Assembly: GCA_021413975.1 (NCBI GenBank) | Contig: JAIOPJ010000026.1 | Location: 1-64,000 of the forward strand | Source of the DNA: Gemmatimonadota bacterium | Lineage (GTDB): Bacteria > Gemmatimonadota > Gemmatimonadetes > Gemmatimonadales > Gemmatimonadaceae | DNA: 64,000 nucleotides | Direction of reading: 5' to 3' | Shown here: positions 24,980-34,321 of the stretch, in pieces | How positions within the stretch are numbered: the first letter of the stretch is position 1 | Layout of the letters: every line of letters starts with the position of its first letter | Translations under genes and position numbers: made by a program | The notes under the pieces: model-generated | Databases searched by the model: none | What the model saw: only the letters and a program-made list of their open reading frames with translations | What the model was told of the DNA's origin: nothing

Positions 24980-25999
24980 ATGGCAACCCACGAAATCCGC
25001 GACCTGTCGATCATCGGCGCGGGCCCGGCCGGGCTCTTCGCGCTGTTCTACGCTGGCATGCGCGGGGCCACAGCGCAAATCCTCGACGCCCTGCCGCAGC
25101 CCGGAGGCCAACTCGCCGCTCTCTACCCCGAGAAGCTGATCTTCGACGTGGCGGGGTACCCGCGGGTCCTCGCGAAGGACCTCGTGCAGTCGCTCACCCA
25201 GCAGGCGGGACAGTTCGGCCAGCCGATCCACCTGGGGCAGCGCGTGGTCGGGCTCGAGGAGGCCGACGGGGTGTTCACGCTGGTCACCGAGACCGACCGC
25301 TTCCCGTCGCGCGCGGTGATCATCGCCGCGGGGATCGGCGCCTTCTCGCCGCGCCGGTTGCCGCAGGCCTGCGCCGAGCCCTGGTACGGGAAGGGGATCC
25401 ACGACGTCGTGCTCGAACCCAAGCAGTTCGCCGGACAGCACGTGACGATCATCGGGGGCGGCGACTCGGCCTTCGACTGGGCGCACCAGCTGGAGGGCGT
25501 CTCCCGGTCGATCACGCTCGTGCACCGCAGCGACCGATTCCGCGCGCATCAGGCGACGGTCGACGCGGTCATGGCCTCCGCGGCGGCGGGCCGCAGCGCG
25601 GTCCACACCTTCCACGAGCTCGCCGACGTGATCGCCGAGGACGGGCGCATCGCCGCGATCGAGCTCAAGGACATCAAGGCGAAGACCACCAAGCGCATCC
25701 CGTGCGACGTGGTGCTCCCGATGCTCGGCTTCGTGAGCGACATGGGCGCGCTCCTCACCTGGGGATTGCAGGTGGAGAAGGACGAGATCCACGTGACGCA
25801 GACGATGGAGACGGGACGGCCGGGTATCTGGGCCTGCGGCGACGTGAACACCTATCCCGGCAAGCTCAAGCTCATCGCGACCGGGTTCGCCGAGGCGTGC
25901 GTCGCCGTGAACCAGGCCGTACACTGGGTGTATCCCGACAAGAAGGTCAATCCGGGGCACTCCTCCAACCTCGCCGTCTTCGGGCAGAAGGACGACTGA
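24980..25999 (+). CDS. Ferredoxin/flavodoxin--NADP reductase, thioredoxin-reductase-like (YumC type)
   Basis: A 339-residue FAD enzyme. The FAD motif is IIGAGPAGLFALFYAGMRG and the NADP motif IIGGGDSAFDWA. No CxxC redox pair is present between them, which separates it from thioredoxin reductase and points to the YumC-type ferredoxin-NADP reductase. The FAD C-terminal block is GIWACGDVNTYPGKLKLIA. The ATG at 24980 gives the family start; an earlier GTG adds 14 unlikely residues. It lies 4 nt before tamA and opens a long plus-strand run, though its tie to the outer-membrane genes is probably only positional. Confidence 0.93.
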   Translation: MATHEIRDLSIIGAGPAGLFALFYAGMRGATAQILDALPQPGGQLAALYPEKLIFDVAGYPRVLAKDLVQSLTQQAGQFGQPIHLGQRVVGLEEADGVFTLVTETDRFPSRAVIIAAGIGAFSPRRLPQACAEPWYGKGIHDVVLEPKQFAGQHVTIIGGGDSAFDWAHQLEGVSRSITLVHRSDRFRAHQATVDAVMASAAAGRSAVHTFHELADVIAEDGRIAAIELKDIKAKTTKRIPCDVVLPMLGFVSDMGALLTWGLQVEKDEIHVTQTMETGRPGIWACGDVNTYPGKLKLIATGFAEACVAVNQAVHWVYPDKKVNPGHSSNLAVFGQKDD

Positions 26000-26003
26000 C
26001 GCG

Positions 26004-28277
26004 ATGATCCGGCGCCGTTCCGGTCTGGCGGGACTGGCGCTGCTGCTCTCGGCGGCGTCCGCCCTCGGCGCGCAGGAGACCCGATGCGAACGCGGCGACG
26101 TGGAGGTGCGTTCGCTCACCTTCTCGGGCAACCGGGCGTTCAACGACGCCACGCTCACCGCCGGGATCGTCACGACGCCCTCGACCTGGGCGCGACGCGT
26201 CCTGCGCGTGATCGGCACCAGGCACTGCCTCGACCAGCGCGAGTTCCCGCTCGACGTGTTGCGCCTCACGTTCTGGTACCGCAACCACGGCTTCACCGAC
26301 GCGACGGTCGACACCGTCGTGACCCGCGTTGGGGTGAACCGGGTCGCCGTCCGGTTCGACATCACCGAGGGTTCGCCGGTGGTGGTCGACACCGTGCGCT
26401 TCGAGGGACTCGACGCCGTACCCGAGCGCGCCAGGATCATCAGTGGGCTGCCGGCGCGCGTGGGTGGCCGGTTCGACCGGTATGCGAACCGCGCCACGAA
26501 GGACACGATCACGCGGCGCCTGCGCGACGGCGGCTATCCGGACGCCGAGGCCTTCCTCGGCTACGACCTGCGCACCACCGCGCGCTCGGCGACGGTCGTC
26601 TTCTCCGTCCTGCCGGGGCCGCGACGCCGCATCGGGCGGATCGATCTCACGCGCACCGGGCGCGACGGGCGCGCACCCGAGGTGACGGAGGCCGCCGTGC
26701 GCCGGCTCGCGGGACTCCAACCCGGCGACCTCTACCGGGAGCGCGATCTCGAGCGCGCCAAGCGCACACTCTACCAGAGCGAGGCATTCGCCCAGGTGGA
26801 AGTGCAGCCCGCACCGGTCGGCGCCGACTCGCTCTTCACGGTCGGCATCGACGTCACCGAGACCTCGCTCCGGTCGGCGCGCCTCGGCGGTGGCTGGGGC
26901 ACGCTCGACTGCTTCCGCACGACCGGCGAGTTCACCGAGGCGAACCTCTTCAAGACGGCGACGCGGCTGGAGCTGCGCGGGCGCGTCTCCAAGATCGGCA
27001 TGGGTGACCCGCTCGGCGGGGCCGAGCGGCTCTGCAGCCGCACCGCGACCGAGGATCCGTACGGCCGGTTCCTCAACTACTACGCGAGCGCCACGCTGAG
27101 CCAGCCCTCGCTGCTCCGCGCGAGCTTCGTCCCCACGCTCTCGCTCTACTCCGAGCGGCGATCGGAGTTCAAGGCCTTCCTGCGCACGGCACCGATCGGC
27201 GCGAGCCTCGGCCTCACGCGTCTCATGCCGCTGCGCTCGCTCAACCTCGGCTACAGCGTGGAGCTCGGGCGCACCGAGGCGCAGCCGGCGCTCTTCTGCG
27301 CGGTCTTCAGTGTCTGCGAGGAGGCCGATCGCGCGGCACTCCAGCAACTCAAGCGCGTGGCGGTGCTGAGCGCGGCGACGAGCTACGAGCGCACCGACAA
27401 CGCCGCCGATCCGGCGCTCGGGCTCGCCGCGCGCGGCGACGTGCGCTACGCGTCCAGGTTCACGGGCTCCGATCAGGCGGTGCAGTTCGCGCGCATCACC
27501 GCCGACGGCACCATCTACCGGCCACTGGGCCCGGACATCGTCCTCGCCATGCGCGTGCGTGTGGGCGGCGTGCTCGGCCCCACGCTCGCGCTCGACAAGA
27601 ACGCCAGCTTCGTGCCGGCGCAGGAGCGGCTCTTCGCCGGTGGACCGAGCACGGTCCGCGGATTCCAGCAGAGCGAGCTGGGTCCTGCGGTCTACATCCC
27701 CGAGCGGTACGACACGATCTCGGTCGCCACGGGCCTGCCCCTGTCCGGGACCATCGCGGTCGGCCAGCAGGTCTGGTTCAGGTCCGATAACGCCTCGCGC
27801 CAGCGTGCCGTGCCGACCGGAGGCAACGCGATGGTGGTCGGGAACGTCGAACTCCGCATCGCGAGTCCGTTCCTCGCCGACCTGCTCAAGTGGACGGCGT
27901 TCGTGGACGTCGGGCGGGTGTGGAACCGCGGGGCCGGCACCGATCGCCTGAAGTTCACCACCCTCGCGGCGACCCCGGGGTTCGGCGTGCGGATCCGCAC
28001 GCCGATCGGATACCTGCGCGCCGACGTCGCGTACAATCCGTACGAGCGGCCGGCCGGCGCGGCCTACTTCGACGCGCCGCTCACGGAGGGTGGTGACCTG
28101 TACTGCGTGAGTCCGGGGAACACGCTGACCGTGACCAAGCAGGTGGACCCGGCCAACGCGAGCCGCACGATCCTCACGCAGGCGACCGGCCCCTGCCCGG
28201 GCACGTTCCGTCCGCCGCGCGGCGCGAGCTTCTTCAGCCGACTGCGGCCCTCGATCGCGATCGGGCAGGCGTTCTAG
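26004..28277 (+). CDS. tamA: TamA/BamA (Omp85) family outer-membrane protein
   Basis: A 757-residue Omp85-superfamily protein. A signal peptide ends at ALGA-Q near residue 23. The N-terminal 300 residues carry POTRA-type repeats (VRSLTFSGNRAFNDATL; VVDTVRFEGLDAVPE; RIDLTRTGRDG). The barrel follows, with the diagnostic loop-6 motif STVRGFQQSELG near residue 550. The final strand ends in IAIGQAF, with the terminal phenylalanine typical of barrel substrates. TamA is called, not BamA, because a tamB gene starts 3 nt downstream. The pair helps place certain outer-membrane proteins and moves lipids between membranes. Confidence 0.9.
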   Translation: MIRRRSGLAGLALLLSAASALGAQETRCERGDVEVRSLTFSGNRAFNDATLTAGIVTTPSTWARRVLRVIGTRHCLDQREFPLDVLRLTFWYRNHGFTDATVDTVVTRVGVNRVAVRFDITEGSPVVVDTVRFEGLDAVPERARIISGLPARVGGRFDRYANRATKDTITRRLRDGGYPDAEAFLGYDLRTTARSATVVFSVLPGPRRRIGRIDLTRTGRDGRAPEVTEAAVRRLAGLQPGDLYRERDLERAKRTLYQSEAFAQVEVQPAPVGADSLFTVGIDVTETSLRSARLGGGWGTLDCFRTTGEFTEANLFKTATRLELRGRVSKIGMGDPLGGAERLCSRTATEDPYGRFLNYYASATLSQPSLLRASFVPTLSLYSERRSEFKAFLRTAPIGASLGLTRLMPLRSLNLGYSVELGRTEAQPALFCAVFSVCEEADRAALQQLKRVAVLSAATSYERTDNAADPALGLAARGDVRYASRFTGSDQAVQFARITADGTIYRPLGPDIVLAMRVRVGGVLGPTLALDKNASFVPAQERLFAGGPSTVRGFQQSELGPAVYIPERYDTISVATGLPLSGTIAVGQQVWFRSDNASRQRAVPTGGNAMVVGNVELRIASPFLADLLKWTAFVDVGRVWNRGAGTDRLKFTTLAATPGFGVRIRTPIGYLRADVAYNPYERPAGAAYFDAPLTEGGDLYCVSPGNTLTVTKQVDPANASRTILTQATGPCPGTFRPPRGASFFSRLRPSIAIGQAF

Positions 28278-28280
28278 CCC

Positions 28281-31200
28281 ATGGGACGCCGCCGCCTCGT
28301 CGCCCTCGTGAGCGCCCTGCTGATGCTCGTCATCGGCGCGGCGGTGATCGGCGCGTTCGCCGCGGCCACGCAGAGCAGCCGAGGCCGCGATCTCATCCGG
28401 CGCGTCGTCCAGGCGCAGCTCTCGCGGACGGTGAAGGGCACCTTCCATCTCGGTACGCTCAGCGGATCGTTCATCACCGACCTCTCGGTCGATTCGATCG
28501 AGATCCGCGACGATGGCGACTCGCTCTTCGCGGCCACCGGACCGATCCGCGTGACGTTCGATCCGCGCGACCTGATGGACGGGCGCGTGATCCTCCGCTC
28601 GGTGGAGCTCACGCGGCCCCACGTCGCGATGCGTCGCGAACCCAACGGCGACTGGAACACCGCACGGATCTGGCCCAAGCCCGCGGTGCCGCGGCCCCTC
28701 AAGGGGCGGGCGTCGTTCGCGAGCGTCATCGTGCTCGAGCAGGTCGCGATCCGCGGCGGCGAGTACTCGGCGACGCAGCCGTGGGTGCCCGCGGACTCGC
28801 TGCGCGGCGCCGCCCGCGACTCGGCGATCCGGGCCGTTCTCAACGACGGCTACTCCGAGACGCGCCGCGCCGGCCCGAACCGGTTCATGCGCACGCTGCG
28901 CTGGCGCAGGATCAGCGCCGACATCCCGCGTCTGCGGCTGGCCTATCCCGATTCGGCGGGCCGCTTCTTCGACATCGCGCGCCTCGACGCCGCCGAGGCG
29001 AACCCGCCGTTCGACTTCCGCGATGTGCGGGGGACGGTGCGCTGGGTGGGCGACTCGATCTGGTTCGACCTGCCACGCTTCGGGCTCACCGGCTCGTCGG
29101 GACGGGCGAACGGCAAGGTCTGGATCCAGCCCGGGGTGATGACGCACTACCAGGTGCATGTCGAGGGCGATTCGGTCGCCCTCGCGGACGTCGCGTGGAT
29201 CGCGCCGTCGCTGCCGACCGAAGGCAACGGGCGGATGACGCTCGACATCCGCAATTCGAACGGCAGCCCGACGATCCTCGAGTACGCGATCAGCGGCATG
29301 GACGTGCGCGCGCACAGGTCGCGGGTGCGCGGCAAGATGACGTGGGTGATCGGCGGCCCCGTCGCGATCATGAAGGACGTCGACCTCGAGGCGTCGCCGA
29401 TCGACTTCGACCTGATCGAGCGCTTCAACCAGGGACCGTTCCCCTATCCGTTCGCGGGCCAGATCACCGGCCGCCTGCGGGGACGCGGCGGTCCCCTCAA
29501 CCGTTTCGTGGTCGATGACCTGCGGATGTTCTACCGCGACGGCAACGTGCCCGGCGCGGTCGCCTCGGGACGGGCGCACGGCGAACTCGACATCCTCGTC
29601 CCCGCCAACGCGACCTTCCGCGGTTTCACGGTGGCGCTCGACTCGTTCGACCTGCGCACGCCGCAGGCGCTCAATCCGGACTTCCCGCGCCTCGCGGGGA
29701 AGATGGCGGGCGTCGCCGTGCTCGACTCCTCATGGCTCGACGTGCGTTTCACGGGCGCCGACCTCACGCATCGTGACGGTGATCTGCCCGAGTCGCGCTT
29801 CACCGGCAGCGGCCGTCTGACGTCGGGGGAGATCGAGATGGCCTACGACGTCGCATTCGAGGCGCAGCCGCTCTCGATGACGACGCTGGCCAAATCCTTC
29901 CCGGCGGTCCCCTTGCGGGGCGAGTTCTCCGGACCGCTCAAGGTCACGGGCACGCTGCATGACCTGCTCGTCGTCACCGACCTCTCGAGCGAGGCGGGGC
30001 GCATGGAGGCCGACGTCCGCATCGACGCCGAAGCGTCGCGTTACCGGCTCACCGGAGAGGGCCGCATCACGCAATTCGATCCCCAGGTCGCGTTCAACGA
30101 CCTCACGCTTCCGAGCGGCGAGCTCACCGCGCGGTTCCTCGCCGACCTGCGGGGCGACTCGCTCGCCGATCTCGAGGGGACCGCATCGGCGGTCGTCGAC
30201 CGCTCGACGCTCTCGGGGGTCCGGATCTTCGCCGGCGACGCGCGGATGCGGTTCGGCGACGGCAAGGCGCACGTCGACACCCTGCACCTCGAGACGACCG
30301 CGGTCGAGCTCGACGCGGCGGGTGCGATCGGACTGCATGCGGGTCGCACCGACTCGATCACGGTGCGGGCCCGCGCCGATTCGCTCGGCGGGTTCCGTCG
30401 CTGGCTCGCGTCGAACGCCACCGATTCGCTCGCCGGCGCGCTGCGGCTCGACGGCATCGCCAAGGGGTGGGTGCGCGACTTCGCCTTCGACGCCACGCTC
30501 GACGGGGCGGGGCTGCGCAGCGGTGCCACGAGCGCACGACTCCTCACCGGCGATGCCGAACTCACCGGACTGCCGGACGCGCCGAAGGGGTCGCTGACGA
30601 TCGCCGCCGATACGATGCGGGCCGGGGGATTCGTGATCGACCGCGCCTTCATGCGCGCGATGCTCGACGGCACCGGGAGAAGCGTGATCGGCTTCGACCT
30701 CGCCGGCGCGAACGGCACGCGCGCGGAAGCGCGCGCCACGGTCGCACGGTCGGCCGACACGACCCGCGTGCTCCTCGACTCGCTGCTCCTGCGCACGCGC
30801 GAGCAGCGGTGGTCGCTCGGGTGGCCGGCGGCGTTCACGAGCGGACCGCAGGGCTTCTTCGTGGACTCGTTCCAGATCGGCGGGCGCGACTCGTCGCTCT
30901 TCCGGATCGCCGGCGCCGTGCCGCGCGACGGGGCGATCGACCTCTCGTTCCGTGCACGCCGGCTCCCGGTGGCGGACCTCGCCGAGCTCCTCCAGGTCGC
31001 CGGGACGCAGGAGGGGCGCATCGACCTGGACGGCCGGCTGCAGGGCACGCGCGCCGTGCCGACGCTCGACGCGCAGGCGTCGCTGCGGGACGGCCTGGTC
31101 GCCGGTGTGCGCCTCGACACGCTCGACTTCACCGCGACCGCGGCGGCCGACGCACTGCGCTTCACGGCCGCGTTGGGTTCGCCGGCCCGCCCGATGATGC

Positions 31201-32807
31201 GCGCCCAGGGGACGCTCCCGCTCGCGCTGCGCCTCGACGGCGCCGGACCGGGGATGCTCGAGGACCAGCCGGTCAGCGCGACCGTGCGTGCCGACACGGT
31301 GAGCCTGCGCATCCTCGAGTCGTTCACCAAGCGCGGGAGCGGAGACCCCGGGAACTTCGCGCTCAACCTCGACCTGAGCGGCACCTGGCGCGATCCGCGG
31401 TTCGACGGCGGCCTGCTGGTCCGCAACGGCGACCTCATGGTCGCGCCGCTCGGTGACGTGCGGTGGCGCAACATCACCGCCGACATCGGGCTGATCGGCG
31501 ACAGTCTCGCGATCCGCCGGCTCTCGGCCACGTCGAGCGTGGAGGGGCGCGACGGTCGCGGGTCGATCTCCGGCTGGATGACGTTGCGCGACCTCGACGA
31601 TCCCGGATTCGACCTGACCGCGCGTGCCAACGCGTTCCACGTCTACAACGTGCGCAACGTCGCCGACATCGACGTCTCCGACAGCCTGCGGATCAACGGC
31701 ACGCTGAGCGCGGCGACGTTGCGGGGCGGCCTCACCGCCGACCGCGCGATCATCAGCATCCCCGAGATCGCCACCAAGAGCGTGATCTCGCTCGCCGAGT
31801 TCGACCGCTTCGGCGTCATCGACACCTCGCGCCTCCTCGACCGCCGGTACGCTCCGCGGGCGCCGCCGGTGTTCGTGCAGAACCTCACCGTGCGCAACGT
31901 GCCGATCCGGATGGGACGCGACGTCTGGCTGCGCTCGGCGGAAGCGAACATCAATCTCGGCGGCCAGGTCTCGATCACCCGTGCACAGGACGCCCGTGCC
32001 GGCGGCGACGCGCAGATCGCCCTCACGGGCGCGCTCCAGACGGTGCGTGGCACCTACCGCCTCGACCTCGGACCGGTGCAGCGCACCTTCGAGGTGGAGC
32101 GCGGCGAGATCCGGTGGTTCGGTGACGCCGACTACGTCTTCAATCCGTCGCTCGACATCGGTGCGCTCCACACCGTGCGCCAGTACAGCAAGCAGGGTTC
32201 GCAGCCCGACGTGCGCGTGCGCGTGAACATCGGCGGCACGCTGCTCGAGCCGACGGCGGTGCTCTCCACGCCCGACTCCGCGCGCGTGAAGAACGCCGAC
32301 CTCATCAGCTATCTCGTGACCGGTGGTCCGAGCTTCGAGATCGGCGGGCGCAGTACGAACTACACCTCCACCGCGGCGCGCGTGCTGATCGGTTCGCTGG
32401 GCAGTGTCCTCGGCGGCAAGGCCGGCGGGGTCTGCGACGACGCGCGTCTGTCCACCTCCGGGATCGAGGAAGGCGGGCAGGGGATCCGCGGGAGCACGGC
32501 CGCCGTCCTGGAGGGCACGCGCTTCAACTGCGGCAAGCAGATCGGCGACCGCGCGTTCGTGCGACTCGACGCCGGGCTCTGCCAGGTGGGTCAACTCGTG
32601 CAGGGCGGCAACAGCGGTTCGGCGAGCGCCTTCGCGAACTCGATCGGGGTGAAGATCGACTACCTCCTGCAGCGCGGACTGACCCTGTCGGCGGGCGTCG
32701 AGCCGCCCACGAGCGCCGTCCTCTGCTCGCAGAGCGTCAACGCCCGCGGCTTCGTCCCCACGCCGCAGCAGTTCGGCTTCGACCTGTTCCGGGCCTGGCG
32801 GTTCTAG
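28281..32807 (+). CDS. tamB: TamB, translocation and assembly module (AsmA-like, DUF490)
   Basis: A 1508-residue inner-membrane-anchored protein with one N-terminal helix (about residues 8-28, LVSALLMLVIGAAVIGAFAA). A very long beta-rich, weakly repetitive periplasmic region forms the groove that bridges the two membranes. The C-terminal DUF490/TamB domain is visible in RGTYRLDLGPVQRTFEVERG and PDVRVRVNIGGTLLEP, ending in ...FDLFRAWRF. It starts 3 nt after tamA and stops 1 nt before a histidine kinase gene. Length is somewhat above the E. coli protein but within range for these bacteria. Confidence 0.92.
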   Translation: MGRRRLVALVSALLMLVIGAAVIGAFAAATQSSRGRDLIRRVVQAQLSRTVKGTFHLGTLSGSFITDLSVDSIEIRDDGDSLFAATGPIRVTFDPRDLMDGRVILRSVELTRPHVAMRREPNGDWNTARIWPKPAVPRPLKGRASFASVIVLEQVAIRGGEYSATQPWVPADSLRGAARDSAIRAVLNDGYSETRRAGPNRFMRTLRWRRISADIPRLRLAYPDSAGRFFDIARLDAAEANPPFDFRDVRGTVRWVGDSIWFDLPRFGLTGSSGRANGKVWIQPGVMTHYQVHVEGDSVALADVAWIAPSLPTEGNGRMTLDIRNSNGSPTILEYAISGMDVRAHRSRVRGKMTWVIGGPVAIMKDVDLEASPIDFDLIERFNQGPFPYPFAGQITGRLRGRGGPLNRFVVDDLRMFYRDGNVPGAVASGRAHGELDILVPANATFRGFTVALDSFDLRTPQALNPDFPRLAGKMAGVAVLDSSWLDVRFTGADLTHRDGDLPESRFTGSGRLTSGEIEMAYDVAFEAQPLSMTTLAKSFPAVPLRGEFSGPLKVTGTLHDLLVVTDLSSEAGRMEADVRIDAEASRYRLTGEGRITQFDPQVAFNDLTLPSGELTARFLADLRGDSLADLEGTASAVVDRSTLSGVRIFAGDARMRFGDGKAHVDTLHLETTAVELDAAGAIGLHAGRTDSITVRARADSLGGFRRWLASNATDSLAGALRLDGIAKGWVRDFAFDATLDGAGLRSGATSARLLTGDAELTGLPDAPKGSLTIAADTMRAGGFVIDRAFMRAMLDGTGRSVIGFDLAGANGTRAEARATVARSADTTRVLLDSLLLRTREQRWSLGWPAAFTSGPQGFFVDSFQIGGRDSSLFRIAGAVPRDGAIDLSFRARRLPVADLAELLQVAGTQEGRIDLDGRLQGTRAVPTLDAQASLRDGLVAGVRLDTLDFTATAAADALRFTAALGSPARPMMRAQGTLPLALRLDGAGPGMLEDQPVSATVRADTVSLRILESFTKRGSGDPGNFALNLDLSGTWRDPRFDGGLLVRNGDLMVAPLGDVRWRNITADIGLIGDSLAIRRLSATSSVEGRDGRGSISGWMTLRDLDDPGFDLTARANAFHVYNVRNVADIDVSDSLRINGTLSAATLRGGLTADRAIISIPEIATKSVISLAEFDRFGVIDTSRLLDRRYAPRAPPVFVQNLTVRNVPIRMGRDVWLRSAEANINLGGQVSITRAQDARAGGDAQIALTGALQTVRGTYRLDLGPVQRTFEVERGEIRWFGDADYVFNPSLDIGALHTVRQYSKQGSQPDVRVRVNIGGTLLEPTAVLSTPDSARVKNADLISYLVTGGPSFEIGGRSTNYTSTAARVLIGSLGSVLGGKAGGVCDDARLSTSGIEEGGQGIRGSTAAVLEGTRFNCGKQIGDRAFVRLDAGLCQVGQLVQGGNSGSASAFANSIGVKIDYLLQRGLTLSAGVEPPTSAVLCSQSVNARGFVPTPQQFGFDLFRAWRF

Positions 32808-32808
32808 C

Positions 32809-34317
32809 ATGCATGGCGCCGAGGAGGCGGTGCGCGTGCGACGTGACTCCGGCGAGCGGCCCGCGGTGCTGTTGCGCTCGGCGGCGCTGCGCTCGCTCGT
32901 GGAAGGCGCATCGGACGCGATCTTCGTGATAGACGCCAGCGGCATGCTGCTCATGGCCAATCCCGCCACGCACGCGCTGGTCGGCGCGGCACCGGAGGAG
33001 CTGGTCGGGCGCACGGCCCTGGTGTACGTGGACACGCCGGATCAGGTGCGCGTGGAAGAGGAGGTCCGCCGCGTGCTCGCCGGTGAACCCCGTCGGTTCG
33101 AGTGCTCGGCGCTCCGCACCGACGGCTCGCGCCGCCTCCTCTCGGTGGCCGTCTCGCCGGCCCATGACGTCGGTGTCGTGACCGGCGCGCTCTGCGTGGC
33201 CCGCGACGTGACCGACGAGCGGGCGCAGGCGGAGGCGTTGGAACGTGCCGAGGCGCGCTATACGCGGCTCTTCGAGATCGCCGAGGACGCGATCGCCACG
33301 ATGGACGAGAGCGGGGTGCTCACCACCGTCAATCGGGCACTCGAGGAGGTGACGGGCCGCACCCGCCAGCAGATGATCGGCCGGCACTTCATCGACTTCC
33401 TCGACCCGTCCGAGCGCACGGGCATGTGGCAGGCTTTCGCCGCGGCGCTCTCCGGTCAGCGCCCCTATCGCGAGTTGCGCTTCACGCGGCGCGACGGTCG
33501 CGGCGGCATCGCCACCGTGCGTGCCGCACCGATCGTCGAGCACAACCGGGTGGTCGGCGTGCTCGCCGTGGTCCGCGACGTGACCGATGAGCACCGCTTG
33601 GTGCAGGAAGTGGTGCGGCGCGAGAAGCTCGCGGCCCTCGGCGAGGTGGTGGGCGGGGTCGCGCACGAGATCAACACGCCGCTCACGGGCATCCTCGCGT
33701 TCGCGCAGATCCTGCTCGCCCGTGGCCTGCCCGACGATGGTGCGCGGCAGGCGGCGACGACGATCGTGGCGGAGGCCAAGCGTGCCGCGCGCATCGTCGA
33801 TTCGCTCCTCACGTTCGCGCGTCAGACGCCGACCGAGCGCTCGCGGACGGACGTGAATCTCCTGCTGGCGCAGACCGCCGACCTCCGTCGGATCGCGCTT
33901 CGCGAAGGTGGGGTCATCCTCGAGGTCGATCTCGATCCGGCCCTGCCGGTGACCTGGGCCGACGCCGGGCAGCTGCAGCAGGTCTTCCTCAACCTGATCG
34001 CGAACGCGGAGCAGGCGCTCGCCGGCGTCGAGGGGACGAGACGGATCACCGTGAGCTCGCGCCGCGAGGGCGAGAGCATCGTGGTGGGCGTCCGTGATTC
34101 GGGACCCGGCATTGCGCCGGAGCATCTCCCGCACATCTTCAATCCATTCTACACGACCAAGCCGCGCGGCATCGGGACGGGCCTCGGCCTCTCGATCTCC
34201 GACGGCATCGTCCGGGGGCACGACGGGACGGTCCGCGTGCAATCGGACATGGGAGCAGGGGCGCTCTTCGAGGTCATCCTCCCGGTCGTCTCCCCACCCG
34301 TGACGGTCCCCGTCTGA
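32809..34317 (+). CDS. Soluble PAS-PAS sensor histidine kinase (NtrB-like)
   Basis: A 502-residue cytoplasmic kinase with no membrane segment. Two PAS domains cover about residues 25-150 (ASDAIFVIDASGMLLMANPA) and 155-270 (AEDAIATMDESGVLTTVNRA). The dimerisation/phosphoacceptor helix is VVGGVAHEINTPLTGILAFA with H286. The ATPase domain shows the N box NLIANAEQAL, G1 DSGPGIAPEHLPHIFNPFYT and G2 GTGLGLSIS. It follows tamB by 1 nt and precedes its response regulator by 4 nt. The PAS domains could sense redox or a small ligand inside the cell; the signal is unknown. Confidence 0.93.
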   Translation: MHGAEEAVRVRRDSGERPAVLLRSAALRSLVEGASDAIFVIDASGMLLMANPATHALVGAAPEELVGRTALVYVDTPDQVRVEEEVRRVLAGEPRRFECSALRTDGSRRLLSVAVSPAHDVGVVTGALCVARDVTDERAQAEALERAEARYTRLFEIAEDAIATMDESGVLTTVNRALEEVTGRTRQQMIGRHFIDFLDPSERTGMWQAFAAALSGQRPYRELRFTRRDGRGGIATVRAAPIVEHNRVVGVLAVVRDVTDEHRLVQEVVRREKLAALGEVVGGVAHEINTPLTGILAFAQILLARGLPDDGARQAATTIVAEAKRAARIVDSLLTFARQTPTERSRTDVNLLLAQTADLRRIALREGGVILEVDLDPALPVTWADAGQLQQVFLNLIANAEQALAGVEGTRRITVSSRREGESIVVGVRDSGPGIAPEHLPHIFNPFYTTKPRGIGTGLGLSISDGIVRGHDGTVRVQSDMGAGALFEVILPVVSPPVTVPV

Positions 34318-34321
34318 GCGC

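Noticed and set aside
25947-29579. A 1210-codon open frame on the minus strand opposite tamA and tamB
   Set aside because: It is a by-product of high GC and codon bias. Its sequence is rich in Arg, His, Glu and Asp with no motif, and the plus strand carries recognisable genes throughout. The same holds for long opposite frames at 14-2266, 29730-33035, 54957-58859 and 60590-63820.
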